DNA of 36,471 bases from JBCBDX01 sp039815825. Lineage in GTDB: Bacteria > Pseudomonadota > Alphaproteobacteria > Rhizobiales > Rhizobiaceae. A program made the translations under genes and the position numbers. The notes beneath the pieces are model-generated. The model searched no databases. It was given only the letters and a program-made list of their open reading frames with translations, and was not told where the DNA came from. Below, one piece after another: positions 7,204 through 16,302 of the stretch. The stretch covers positions 1 through 36,471 of the forward strand of contig JBCBYO010000030.1 of NCBI GenBank assembly GCA_039815825.1, written 5' to 3'. The first letter of the stretch is position 1, and each line of letters begins with the position of its first letter.

Positions 7204-8510
7204 TGGCCAAACGCCCCATTGATTCAGCGCGTAAATCGCCGGTTTTGACCATCCTCGATATTGGGTCGGCCAAAACGGTTTGCATCATCGCCAAAATGAT
7301 GCCGGGCGAACCGGGGCGCTATTTGAACGGTCGCACCCATCAGCCGGAAGTCATCGGGTTGGGGCATACGCGTTCGATGGGCATCAAATCGGGTATGCTG
7401 ATCGATCTTGAAGCTGCTGAGCGCTCGATCCGGATGGCCGTTGAACATGCAGAACGCATGGCGGGGCTGACTGTTGATTCCATGATCATCAACATATCTG
7501 CCGGTCGTCCGCAGAGTGTCGAGTGTGCATCCACGATCGCGTTGGACAGCAAGCCGATTGAAAAGCGCGATGTGGAGCAAGTGATGCGCGAAGCGGTGGC
7601 AAAAGGCCATCGTGCCGACCGCCACACGATCCACCTGTTGCCGGTTGATTATGCGCTTGACGGTGCGCGGGGCATCAAAGATCCGCGTGGTATGGTTGGC
7701 GAGGAGCTAACTTTGAACATGCACCAGCTGACGGTGGATGCGGCGCCGGTTCGCAACATCGAGCTGGCGATCAACCGCGCGCACTTGAGCGTAGAGACGA
7801 TTGTTTCGACACCCTATGCCAGCGGTTTGGCGACCTTGGTCAATGACGAGTTGGAGCTGGGTTGCGCTGTCGTGGATATGGGGGCGGGTACAACCTCACT
7901 GGCGGTATTCAACGAAGGCCGATTTGTTCACGCCGATTACATTCCAATTGGCGGCCATCATGTGACGCTTGATTTGGCGCGTGGCCTTTCGTGCGGCATT
8001 GATGAAGCTGAGCGGCTCAAAACCATGCACGGTTCCGTTATCGCAACGAGCGTTGACGAGACCGACACAATACAATTGGCGGCTATTGGCCATGGCGATG
8101 ATACAGGCGGGCAGCATGTTTCGCGGTCTTTGGTCAATCGCATAATCGCTGCGCGCGTTGAAGAAACGCTGGAGATGCTGCGCGATCGCATCAACATGTC
8201 CGGCCATTCATCAATTGTTGGCAAGCGGGTGGTTCTGACAGGCGGCGCTTCGCAAATGACAGGTTTGGGCGACTTGGCGCGCCGTATCCTGGGCCGGAAT
8301 GTGCGGATAGGGCGCCCGCTTGGCGTCAAAGGCTTGCCCACCTCGACAAAAGGGCCCGCTTTCTCAACCGCTGTTGGACTGTTGGTTTATCCGCAATCCA
8401 ATGACAGCGATCAATCAATGAACAATTACCGACATTTGTCGGGTGGATTGGCAACTGGAACAGAGGGCCCGCTAGGGCGCGTTACGCAATGGATAAAACA
8501 GAGCTTTTAG
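7203..8510 (+). CDS. ftsA: Cell division protein FtsA
   Basis: FtsA is an actin-like ATPase that anchors the FtsZ ring to the membrane. The 435 residues show the phosphate-1 motif (ILDIGSAKTVCIIAK), the 1C subdomain region (ISAGRPQSVECAS), the phosphate-2 motif (AVVDMGAGTTSLAVF), the adenosine motif (VVLTGGASQMTGLGDLA) and a C-terminal amphipathic membrane-targeting helix (LGRVTQWIKQSF). The start ATG overlaps the ftsQ stop by one base. ftsZ begins 101 bases after its stop. Confidence 0.96.
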   Translation: MAKRPIDSARKSPVLTILDIGSAKTVCIIAKMMPGEPGRYLNGRTHQPEVIGLGHTRSMGIKSGMLIDLEAAERSIRMAVEHAERMAGLTVDSMIINISAGRPQSVECASTIALDSKPIEKRDVEQVMREAVAKGHRADRHTIHLLPVDYALDGARGIKDPRGMVGEELTLNMHQLTVDAAPVRNIELAINRAHLSVETIVSTPYASGLATLVNDELELGCAVVDMGAGTTSLAVFNEGRFVHADYIPIGGHHVTLDLARGLSCGIDEAERLKTMHGSVIATSVDETDTIQLAAIGHGDDTGGQHVSRSLVNRIIAARVEETLEMLRDRINMSGHSSIVGKRVVLTGGASQMTGLGDLARRILGRNVRIGRPLGVKGLPTSTKGPAFSTAVGLLVYPQSNDSDQSMNNYRHLSGGLATGTEGPLGRVTQWIKQSF

Positions 8511-8611
8511 GCGCGCCGGACAATTCCAGCGCTGATCAGCAATCCAACCAAGAACCGAAACTTGCGAGTGAAAGCCCGGACCGTCTGCCGGTGACCAAAG
8601 GGGAAGACAAA

Positions 8612-10336
8612 ATGACCATAAATCTGAAGAAGCCGGACATTACCGAGTTGAAACCGCGCATTACCGTTTTTGGTGTCGGCGGCGGTGGCGGCAATGCGGT
8701 TAACAACATGATTTCTGGTGGCCTGGATGGCGTCGAATTTGTTGTTGCCAACACTGACGCCCAAGCGTTGACGATGAACAAGGCTGAGCGGGTCATCCAA
8801 ATGGGGATCGGCACGACCGAGGGGCTTGGCGCTGGTTCGATGCCAGAAGTTGGCTGTGCCGCTGCAGAAGAGTGTATCGATGAGATCAATGATCATCTGA
8901 ACGGTACGCATATGTGTTTTGTCACTGCCGGTATGGGCGGTGGAACCGGCACTGGCGCTGCCCCGGTTGTGGCCCGGGCTGCACGTGAGCGCGGTATCCT
9001 AACCGTCGGCGTTGTGACTAAGCCATTCCACTTTGAAGGTCAGCGTCGCATGCGCACCGCCGATCAGGGGATCGAAGAGCTGCAGGCGAACGTGGATACG
9101 CTAATTGTGATCCCGAACCAGAACCTGTTCCGGATCGCCAATGACAAGACGACATTTGCCGACGCGTTCGGCATGGCCGACCAAGTCCTTTATTCCGGCG
9201 TTGCTTGTATCACCGACTTGATGGTCAAAGAGGGTCTGATCAACCTCGACTTTGCTGATGTGCGCTCTGTTATGCGCGATATGGGTAAAGCGATGATGGG
9301 AACCGGGGAGGCATCGGGCGAGGGACGCGCGATCACTGCTGCCGAAGCGGCAATTGCCAATCCGCTCCTTGATGAGACGTCGATGAAAGGGGCCAAAGGC
9401 CTCTTGATATCCATCACCGGCGGTCGTGATATGACATTGTTTGAGGTTGACGAAGCTGCAACTCGGATCCGCGAAGAAGTTGACCAGGATGCCAACATTA
9501 TCCTTGGCGCAACCTTTGATGAGTCGCTTGAAGGCTTGATCCGCGTTTCTGTGGTCGCAACGGGTATCGAGCGCGCCGCCGCTGCGGCCGGCATTGCCAC
9601 ACAACAAAACACGACGGGTGCCATGCCGCGTGCGGTAACTGGTGTTGCCGCCAAGCCCAAACCGCAGGCAGCGCCAGCGCAAACCGTATCTGTGGCACCG
9701 AAAACGGCACCTGCTCAAAACCCCGTTCAACAGGCACCAAAAGCAAACACCGCTGCTCCTGTTGCTCAGCATGCTGATCCGGTGTTTGAAGAAACAAAAC
9801 GCGACATGGAAGCGTTCGAACAATCGCCTGCCCCGGCCCCCGCGACACCGATGCCGCGGGCGCAAGACGCAGACTTCCAGCCTGCGAGCACCTTGTTTGC
9901 CACGCCAGATCAAACGATGCGGGCACGTCCTGCTACCGCATCCGCTGAACCTGCGCCTCAGGCAAGAGCACAGGCAGCGCAAGCCCGCATGCCACGCGTG
10001 GAAGATTTTCCACCGATGGTGCAAGCTGAACTGGCGGCGCAGGACCGCACCCCATCTCCTGATTTGCCACAAGAAGATGAGCGCGGACCGCTTGGCCTGC
10101 TAAAACGCTTGGCAACCGGTTTCAGCAAAGCCGAAGACACCGAAGCGGCCCGCACTGCTACGCAGGCTCAAGTTGCTGCTACAGCGCAACCGCGGCGTGA
10201 ACTTTCCCAAGAGGCTAGCCTATACGCACCGCGGCGCGGTCAGTTGGACGCGCAAGGTCGAATTACCCCTAGTTCGGCTGAACAAGAGGAAGATCAGATG
10301 GAGATTCCAGCGTTCCTCAGACGCCAGGCCCGGTAA
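8612..10336 (+). CDS. ftsZ: Cell division GTPase FtsZ
   Basis: FtsZ is the tubulin-like GTPase that forms the division ring. The GTPase core spans roughly residues 12-330, with GVGGGGGNAVNNM, the tubulin signature GMGGGTGTGAAPVVA and the T7-loop region NLDFADVRSVM. An alanine/proline/glutamine-rich linker of about 220 residues follows. It ends in the conserved tail EIPAFLRRQAR, which binds FtsA and other partners. At 574 residues it is long compared with E. coli but usual for rhizobial FtsZ. ATG at 8612 is chosen because AAAGGGG stands at 8597-8603 and the protein then begins MTINLKKPDITELKPRI, as in relatives. The frame stays open upstream to 8489 inside ftsA, but that extension is not protein-like for the family. 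Confidence 0.96.
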   Translation: MTINLKKPDITELKPRITVFGVGGGGGNAVNNMISGGLDGVEFVVANTDAQALTMNKAERVIQMGIGTTEGLGAGSMPEVGCAAAEECIDEINDHLNGTHMCFVTAGMGGGTGTGAAPVVARAARERGILTVGVVTKPFHFEGQRRMRTADQGIEELQANVDTLIVIPNQNLFRIANDKTTFADAFGMADQVLYSGVACITDLMVKEGLINLDFADVRSVMRDMGKAMMGTGEASGEGRAITAAEAAIANPLLDETSMKGAKGLLISITGGRDMTLFEVDEAATRIREEVDQDANIILGATFDESLEGLIRVSVVATGIERAAAAAGIATQQNTTGAMPRAVTGVAAKPKPQAAPAQTVSVAPKTAPAQNPVQQAPKANTAAPVAQHADPVFEETKRDMEAFEQSPAPAPATPMPRAQDADFQPASTLFATPDQTMRARPATASAEPAPQARAQAAQARMPRVEDFPPMVQAELAAQDRTPSPDLPQEDERGPLGLLKRLATGFSKAEDTEAARTATQAQVAATAQPRRELSQEASLYAPRRGQLDAQGRITPSSAEQEEDQMEIPAFLRRQAR

Positions 10337-10362
10337 TCTGTGCCGCTGTTAACACTTTGAAA

Positions 10363-10372
10363 CAACATGTTG
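10363..10372. promoter_or_regulatory. 10-base palindrome after ftsZ
   Basis: CAACATGTTG is a perfect palindrome 27 bases after the ftsZ stop, in the long leader of lpxC. It could be a protein-binding site. It could equally be chance. Confidence 0.2.
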
Positions 10373-10432
10373 CTCGCGCTCCATAGTTCATGCGGGTAAC
10401 CTGTTGTTTGTAATTGCTTTTCTGACTCCGCT

Positions 10433-10458
10433 GTTACGTAACAATCGGTTAAAAACCG
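10433..10458. promoter_or_regulatory. Two adjacent palindromes in the lpxC leader
   Basis: GTTACGTAAC (10433-10442) is a perfect 10-base palindrome. CGGTT-AAA-AACCG (10446-10458) follows after 3 bases. The 211-base gap between ftsZ and lpxC is the longest within the dcw core here and contains no other gene. The pair is a reasonable candidate operator or promoter element for lpxC, whose dosage is tightly controlled in Gram-negative bacteria. Confidence 0.35.
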
Positions 10459-10547
10459 TGATTTGGTGCAAAAGGGGAGTCGCGGCTAGTTATGGCCGGG
10501 GAGCACGTGTCAGCCGAAAGCTGGCATCGAATAAGGATAAGGTGGTT

Positions 10548-11504
10548 ATGGGGACAGATTTGAACGCGTGCCAAGCATCGCTTCGCGATAGCATTCACTT
10601 GTCAGGCGTGGGCGTTCATAGCGGCTCCGAAGTGTCCATCAGCCTCCTTCCCGCGGAACCCAATACCGGGATTGTTTTTCATCGCATCATGCCATCGGGC
10701 GAAATTTTCGAGTTTCGCGCTATCGCATCGCAGGTTGGCGCAACCGATCTTTGTACTATTTTGGGTGATCCGCGCGGCCATCACGTATCCACCATTGAGC
10801 ATTTAATGGCGGCATTGCACGCGGTTGGCATCGATAATGTTATCATCCAGATAGATAACGCGGAAGTTCCGATCATGGACGGCAGCGCGCGTGTATTCAT
10901 CGAAGCCATCGACCGTGTCGGCATTGTTCACCACCCCGTTAAGCGCCGTTATATCCGAGTGAAAAGAACTGTGCGTGCAGAAATTGGCGGTTCTTGGGCA
11001 GAATTTAGGCCACATGAAGGCACACGCTTTGAAGTGGTGATCGATTTTGACAGCGAGGCCATCGGTCGTCAGGAATTTAAAGGTGAAATTGACGGCGATG
11101 TATTCCGTAGCGAATTGGCTGCAGCGCGCACTTTCGGTTTCATGAAAGACGTTGAGCGTCTTTGGGCATCTGGCCATGCACTGGGTTCATCACTTGAGAA
11201 TTCTGTCGTCATTGGTGATGACAACAAAGTCATCAACGCGGGCGGTCTTCGTTTTGACGATGAGTTTGTTCGGCACAAGACGCTCGATGCTGTTGGTGAT
11301 TTGGCCCTGGCTGGAGCGCAATTTATCGGCTGTTTTGCTTCGTATCGTGGTGGTCACCGCCTTAATGCAACGGCTCTCAAAGAGCTGCTTTCAACACCTT
11401 CCGCTTATGAAATCGTTGAGACACCGGAACCGCGCCGCCGGGCGTTCGCAGGCGAATTTGTTGCAGTTGCTGCGCAAGCTGCACACGCGCCGTGGAATGT
11501 TTGA
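10548..11504 (+). CDS. lpxC: UDP-3-O-acyl-N-acetylglucosamine deacetylase
   Basis: LpxC is the Zn2+-dependent deacetylase that commits UDP-3-O-acyl-GlcNAc to lipid A synthesis. The 318 residues show the start SLRDSIHLSGVGVHSG, the zinc ligand stretch STIEHLMAAL, AEVPIMDGSA, RTFGF, and HKTLDAVGDLAL with the zinc histidine and aspartate. GGHRLN carries the catalytic histidine. ATG at 10548 gives the family's usual N-terminus. The open frame upstream to 10404 encodes an unlike, basic extension. A purine-rich stretch AAGGATAAGGTGG precedes the start. It lies between ftsZ and bamD as in rhizobia. Confidence 0.95.
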   Translation: MGTDLNACQASLRDSIHLSGVGVHSGSEVSISLLPAEPNTGIVFHRIMPSGEIFEFRAIASQVGATDLCTILGDPRGHHVSTIEHLMAALHAVGIDNVIIQIDNAEVPIMDGSARVFIEAIDRVGIVHHPVKRRYIRVKRTVRAEIGGSWAEFRPHEGTRFEVVIDFDSEAIGRQEFKGEIDGDVFRSELAAARTFGFMKDVERLWASGHALGSSLENSVVIGDDNKVINAGGLRFDDEFVRHKTLDAVGDLALAGAQFIGCFASYRGGHRLNATALKELLSTPSAYEIVETPEPRRRAFAGEFVAVAAQAAHAPWNV

Positions 11505-11532
11505 ACGGCTGACGTTTACCGTATCGATCCGT

Positions 11533-11548
11533 CTTTTGGCACCAAAAG
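11533..11548. repeat. Short inverted repeat upstream of bamD
   Basis: CTTTTGG and CCAAAAG flank two central bases in the 126-base gap between lpxC and bamD. The loop is too tight for the full stem in RNA, so if functional it is more likely a DNA-binding site than a terminator. Confidence 0.2.
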
Positions 11549-11630
11549 CTTTGATGTGATTGCGCTAAGGCGCGCGTGGTTGTAAAAGCGCCATAATTGC
11601 GCCCTTTTCTATCGCTGTGAGCGGGGAATT

Positions 11631-12470
11631 ATGCTGAATAAAGTTTCAAAATCGGTTTTTGCCAAAGCGATGCTCGTCGTTTGCATTGCAACGCTTTCAG
11701 CTTGTTCGCGCAACAATGAGACGGTTGACCTTCAAAGTTACGTCTCAACAATTGAGCCAGCCGACGCGTTGTATAATCAGGGGCTTGCGAACTTGAACAA
11801 CGGCAATTTGCGTGAAGCTGCACGTAAATTTGCGGCAGTCGATCGACAACACCCTTATTCTGATTTTGCCCGTAAGGCGAATGTCATGGCGGCCTATGTC
11901 TCTTATAGACTTGGCAATTTTGATGATGCGGTAACTGCTGGCCGCCGCTTTATCAATCTGTACCCGTCTCACGAAGATGCGCCCTACGCGCAGTACATTA
12001 TCGGCCTTTCTTATTTCAAGCAGATGCCGGAAGTTACCCGCGACCAGCGTGATACCCGTTTGGCGGTTCAAAATTTCAGCGAATTGATCGAGCGGTATCC
12101 TGGCTCCATTTACGAAGAAGATGCGAAGAAGAACTTGCGCATCGCACGTGACCAGTTGGCCGGCAAGGAAATGCAGGTTGGTCGATACTATCTTGAGCGA
12201 CGCGAATATGCCGGTGCAGTTACCCGTTTTCGTGGTGTGGTTGAGCGCTACTCAACAACACGTCATGTGGAGGAAGCTCTGGCACGCTTAACCGAGACGT
12301 ATTTTGCGATGGGTTTGGCTGCTGAGGCTCAAAATGCCGCGGCAGTGCTTGGCCATAACTTCCCCGATAGTGAGTGGTACGCCGACAGCTTTGCGCTGCT
12401 TCAATCCGGTGGATTGCAACCGCGAGAGAACTCAGGGTCATGGCTCTCGCGCTTTTTTAGACGTACATAA
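11631..12470 (+). CDS. bamD: Outer-membrane protein assembly factor BamD (lipoprotein)
   Basis: BamD is the essential lipoprotein partner of BamA that inserts beta-barrel proteins into the outer membrane. The 279 residues open with a lipoprotein signal peptide and lipobox LSAC (lipidated C25). TPR-like helical repeats follow: ALYNQGLANLNNGNLREAARKF, then units around YVSYRLGNFDDAV, YPGSIYEEDAKKNL and YYLERREYAGAVTRF. Length and layout match BamD/ComL. GCGGGGAA precedes ATG 11631. recN starts 27 bases after its stop. Confidence 0.93.
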   Translation: MLNKVSKSVFAKAMLVVCIATLSACSRNNETVDLQSYVSTIEPADALYNQGLANLNNGNLREAARKFAAVDRQHPYSDFARKANVMAAYVSYRLGNFDDAVTAGRRFINLYPSHEDAPYAQYIIGLSYFKQMPEVTRDQRDTRLAVQNFSELIERYPGSIYEEDAKKNLRIARDQLAGKEMQVGRYYLERREYAGAVTRFRGVVERYSTTRHVEEALARLTETYFAMGLAAEAQNAAAVLGHNFPDSEWYADSFALLQSGGLQPRENSGSWLSRFFRRT

Positions 12471-12497
12471 TGCATGCATCGCCGGGAGGTGGCGATC

Positions 12498-14165
12498 ATG
12501 CTGGTTGAACTTTCCATTTCTGACATTGTGTTGATCGACCGGCTTACAATCCGGTTCGACGATGGCTTGTCCGTGCTGACCGGTGAAACGGGGGCGGGCA
12601 AATCGATCCTGCTGGACTCATTGTCTTTGGCATTGGGCGCGCGCGGCGATGCGGCACTCGTGCGCACAGGCTCAGACCAGGGACAGGTCACTGCTGTTTT
12701 TGATGTTGCATCAACCCACCCGGTTCGGGATCTCCTTTTGGAGGCCGATGTCGATGTGGATAGCGGCGAACCTTTGATGCTTCGGCGAGTGCAGAAATCT
12801 GACGGACGCACACGTGCGTTCGTCAATGATCAGACCGTCAGTGCTTCGTTGCTCGCGTCGCTAGGTGCACAGTTGGTTGAGATCCACGGGCAGCATGATG
12901 GTCGCGCTTTGGTGGACCCAGAGACCCATCGGCAGTTGCTGGATGCTTTTGGCCAATTGCAAAGTGACTGTGAACATGTGCGCCAGTGCCATGAAAATTG
13001 GCGCCGGGCTGAGCGTGCTTTGAAAGCGCACCAGAAGGCCATCGACGAGGCAGCCCAAGAGGCCGATTATCTGCGCGCTTCAGCTGATGAGCTCAACGCA
13101 TTGGCGCCAGAGCCGGGTGAAGAGCTCAGCCTTGCTGAAAGCCGGGCCGACATGATGAAGGCGGAGAAGGTTGCAAGCGATCTGGCTGATGCTGATGAGA
13201 CGCTAAGCGGCCCGAAGTCGCCGATACCGGAAATTGCCGGCTTACTGCGCCGGTTAGAGCGCAAAGCGTCCGAAGTTCCCGGTTTGCTTGAGGAAACGAA
13301 CGAGAACCTTGCCAAGGCATTGGACAGTTTGGCCGAAGCGCAAAATCTGATTACGCGCGCGATCCACGAATCAGAGTTTGACGGCAACGCTCTGGAGAGG
13401 ACCGAGGAGCGGCTATTTGCGCTGCGCGCCGCGGGGCGCAAGTTCAACGTCTCGGTTGATGATTTGGCTGCGCTTGCTGTCGAAATGCAAGATCAGTTGG
13501 CGGCGCTGGATGCGGGAGAAGCCGAATTGGCGCAGCTGGAAGCAGCCGCCAAGGATGCGCTTGATATATATGATCGAGCTGCCGGTAACCTATCGGGCGC
13601 CCGTGTAGAGGCAGCCCGCGAGCTCGAAGCCTCGGTTATGGTGGAGTTGCCCGCGCTGAAGCTGGAAAAGGCACAGTTTATCGTCGACATAACCCAGGAT
13701 GCGAACCAGCGCAGTGCGACGGGGATAGATAGCGTTTCGTTCCATGTTCAAACCAACCCGGGGACACGCGCCGGCCCTATTATGAAGGTCGCTTCTGGTG
13801 GTGAATTGTCGCGGTTTTTGTTGGCGTTAAAGGTTGCGCTTGCGGACAAGGGATCCACCCCAACTCTGGTTTTTGATGAAATTGACACAGGCGTGGGTGG
13901 TGCGGTTGCCGATGCCATCGGCTCACGTCTATCGCGTTTGGCGGAAGGTGTTCAGGTCTTGTCGGTGACGCACGCGCCGCAAGTAGCGGCTAGAGCAGGA
14001 CAGCATTTCCTGATTGCCAAAGCTGGCGACAATGGTGGTTCGGTGGTCACAAGCGTGGCGAAAATGGATGATCAAGCGCGGTTGGAAGAGTTGGCCCGCA
14101 TGTTGTCCGGGGCGCAGATCACCGATGAGGCCCGCGCTGCGGCGGCGCAGCTGTTAGCGGGTTAA
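12498..14165 (+). CDS. recN: DNA repair protein RecN
   Basis: RecN is an SMC-like ATPase acting in double-strand-break repair. The 555-residue product has an N-terminal half-ATPase with Walker A GETGAGKS (about residues 31-38), a central acidic coiled-coil region (about 160-370), and a C-terminal half-ATPase with the signature SGGELSRFLLALK and Walker B TLVFDEIDTGVGG. ATG at 12498 is chosen because GGGAGG stands about 8 bases upstream and the product then begins MLVELSISDIVLIDRL, typical for RecN. An in-frame ATG at 12474 lacks a ribosome site. It is followed by ligA 25 bases later. Confidence 0.95.
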   Translation: MLVELSISDIVLIDRLTIRFDDGLSVLTGETGAGKSILLDSLSLALGARGDAALVRTGSDQGQVTAVFDVASTHPVRDLLLEADVDVDSGEPLMLRRVQKSDGRTRAFVNDQTVSASLLASLGAQLVEIHGQHDGRALVDPETHRQLLDAFGQLQSDCEHVRQCHENWRRAERALKAHQKAIDEAAQEADYLRASADELNALAPEPGEELSLAESRADMMKAEKVASDLADADETLSGPKSPIPEIAGLLRRLERKASEVPGLLEETNENLAKALDSLAEAQNLITRAIHESEFDGNALERTEERLFALRAAGRKFNVSVDDLAALAVEMQDQLAALDAGEAELAQLEAAAKDALDIYDRAAGNLSGARVEAARELEASVMVELPALKLEKAQFIVDITQDANQRSATGIDSVSFHVQTNPGTRAGPIMKVASGGELSRFLLALKVALADKGSTPTLVFDEIDTGVGGAVADAIGSRLSRLAEGVQVLSVTHAPQVAARAGQHFLIAKAGDNGGSVVTSVAKMDDQARLEELARMLSGAQITDEARAAAAQLLAG

Positions 14166-14178
14166 TTGCGTCAAATTC

Positions 14179-14184
14179 AAGGAG
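14179..14184 (+). promoter_or_regulatory. Ribosome binding site deciding the ligA start
   Basis: AAGGAG (14179-14184) directly touches ATG 14185 but lies six bases before GTG 14191. The spacing favours GTG as the initiation codon. Confidence 0.5.
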
Positions 14185-14190
14185 ATGAGC

Positions 14191-16302
14191 GTGGCTCAAA
14201 AGCCCGTTGAAAAACTTACAGATGCAGAGGCGGTCGAGGAGCTTGCCCGGCTGGCGAATGACATCGCCCGGCATGATGAAGCCTATCACCGTAATGACGA
14301 GCCGGAGATTTCTGACGCGGACTATGATGCGCTCAAACGCCGAAACCTTGCCATTGAAGCGCATTTTCCTGATTTGAAAAGAGCCGACTCACCATCAGAC
14401 AAGGTGGGTTCCGCGGTCTCGGAAAAGTTTGAGAAAATCACCCATCGTGTGGCGATGCTCTCGCTCGACAATGCGTTCAACGATGACGATGTTCGCGATT
14501 TTGCAGCGCGGGTCCGACGCTTCCTGAAGATGGATACTGATGCAAAGCTTGCGCTAACCGCTGAGCCAAAAATCGACGGATTGTCACTGGCATTGCGCTA
14601 TGAAAATGGTCGTTTGGTTTACGCTGCGACGCGTGGCAATGGTCAGGTGGGAGAAAACGTCACCGCCAATGCGCGCACGATTGCCAACATCCCAGAAACG
14701 CTGAGTGGTAGTCCGCCGGATGTGATCGAGGTGCGCGGCGAGGTCTACATGACCAAGGATGACTTTGCTGAGCTTAACAAAAGGCAGGAAGCTGCTGGTA
14801 AGCAAACCTATGTTAATCCGCGCAACACGGCGGCCGGCTCCTTGCGGCAGTTGGATTCATCGATCACCGCGTCCCGGCCTCTCAAATTCTTTGCCTATGC
14901 CTGGGGTGATGTCTCCGACATGCCATCGGAAACTCAGTCGGGCATGGTGGAAATGCTTGACGCTTACGGCTTTCAGACCAACCCGTTGATGGCACGGTTT
15001 GAGGATATTGACGCGCTCATTGCGCATTATCACCGCATTGAGACCGAGCGGGCTGATTTGCCCTATGATATTGACGGCGTTGTCTACAAAGTCGATGAGC
15101 TGGCTCTGCAACAGCGGCTCGGCTTTGTGTCACGTTCGCCGCGTTGGGCGATCGCGCACAAATTCCCCGCGGAAAAGGCGATGACGCTGCTGAAGGGTAT
15201 CGACATTCAGGTGGGCCGAACGGGCGCCATCACGCCGGTGGCGCGCCTTGAACCAGTGACGGTTGGCGGCGTGGTCGTGACCAACGCGACGCTTCACAAT
15301 GCCGAAGAGATTGAGCGCTTGGGCGTACGTGTTGGCGACACCGTAACCGTTCAGCGTGCGGGAGATGTGATCCCGCAAGTACTTAGTTTTGTGCCAGAAA
15401 AACGACCTGCAGACGCTGAGGCTTATGCGCTTCCGACGCATTGTCCGTGTGACCTTAAAACGCCATTGGTGCGCGAGGACCGGGCGACCGGCGGTGAGGG
15501 TGTTGTACGCCGATGTTCCGGTGAGTTTGCTTGTCCGTTCCAGCGCAAGGAGCATTTGAAGCTCTTTGTCTCGCGCAAAGCTTTTGACATAGACGGGCTC
15601 GGCGAAAAACAGATCGAATATTTCTACGATGATCCGGACCTGCCCATTCGCCAGCCGGCGGACATTTTCACGCTTAAGGACCGCGATGATGCCAATGATT
15701 TGAAGAAACTGAGAAACCGCGATGGCTATGGTGACACATCCGCGCAAAAGCTTTTTGACGCGATTGAAGCGCGGCGCACGATACCGCTGGAACGTCTGAT
15801 CTTCGGGCTTGGCATCCGCCATGTGGGCGAGACGACGGCTAAGACTTTAGCGCGTGCCTATGGCTCTTGGGCTGCTTTTGAGGCGGCGGCTGATAAATTA
15901 GCGGCGGGGGATATGATCGCGCGTGCGGAGATGGAAGCGCTCGATGATATTGGTCCAGCGGTCCTTGAGGCGACGGGACGTTTCTTTTCCGAACCGCACA
16001 ATCAGGAAATGGTGACGGGGCTCATTCAGCAATTGACCGTTGAAGACGCCGAGCAGATTGTCGCCGACAGCCCGTTTGCCGGAAAAACCATCGTCTTTAC
16101 CGGTTCGCTAGAGCGGATGAGCCGCGATGAAGCGAAAGACATGGCGTTGCGGTTGGGTGCCAAAGCAGCGGGCTCAGTTTCCAAGAAGACTGACCTGTTG
16201 GTTGCCGGGCCGGGTGCGGGCTCCAAGCTGAAGAAGGCGCAGGAATTGGGAATTGAGACCATCGATGAGGATGAATGGTTTCGTCGGGTAGAAGGCGCTT
16301 AG
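14191..16302 (+). CDS. ligA: NAD+-dependent DNA ligase LigA
   Basis: LigA seals nicks during replication and repair using NAD+. Domains are in the usual order over 703 residues: the Ia region (DEAYHRNDEPEISDADYD), adenylation domain with active lysine in EPKIDG (about residue 127), OB fold (VGRTGAITPVARLEPV), zinc finger, helix-hairpin-helix region (FGLGIRHVGETTAKTLA) and a C-terminal BRCT domain (GKTIVFTGSLERMSRDEA). The zinc finger has the form C-P-C ... C-x5-C, with a long insert between the pairs. I recall this from rhizobial LigA rather than the C-P-x-C form of E. coli. GTG at 14191 is preferred to ATG 14185 on ribosome-site spacing. Its stop overlaps the stop of the convergent dddL. Confidence 0.95.
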   Translation: MAQKPVEKLTDAEAVEELARLANDIARHDEAYHRNDEPEISDADYDALKRRNLAIEAHFPDLKRADSPSDKVGSAVSEKFEKITHRVAMLSLDNAFNDDDVRDFAARVRRFLKMDTDAKLALTAEPKIDGLSLALRYENGRLVYAATRGNGQVGENVTANARTIANIPETLSGSPPDVIEVRGEVYMTKDDFAELNKRQEAAGKQTYVNPRNTAAGSLRQLDSSITASRPLKFFAYAWGDVSDMPSETQSGMVEMLDAYGFQTNPLMARFEDIDALIAHYHRIETERADLPYDIDGVVYKVDELALQQRLGFVSRSPRWAIAHKFPAEKAMTLLKGIDIQVGRTGAITPVARLEPVTVGGVVVTNATLHNAEEIERLGVRVGDTVTVQRAGDVIPQVLSFVPEKRPADAEAYALPTHCPCDLKTPLVREDRATGGEGVVRRCSGEFACPFQRKEHLKLFVSRKAFDIDGLGEKQIEYFYDDPDLPIRQPADIFTLKDRDDANDLKKLRNRDGYGDTSAQKLFDAIEARRTIPLERLIFGLGIRHVGETTAKTLARAYGSWAAFEAAADKLAAGDMIARAEMEALDDIGPAVLEATGRFFSEPHNQEMVTGLIQQLTVEDAEQIVADSPFAGKTIVFTGSLERMSRDEAKDMALRLGAKAAGSVSKKTDLLVAGPGAGSKLKKAQELGIETIDEDEWFRRVEGA

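Noticed and set aside
9101..10072. 323-codon minus-strand open frame inside ftsZ
   Set aside because: It lies wholly antisense to a certain gene, has cysteine- and arginine-rich non-protein-like composition, and shows no family motif.
15130..15822. 230-codon minus-strand open frame opposite ligA
   Set aside because: It is antisense to the conserved OB and zinc-finger coding region and has no ribosome site or recognisable motif.
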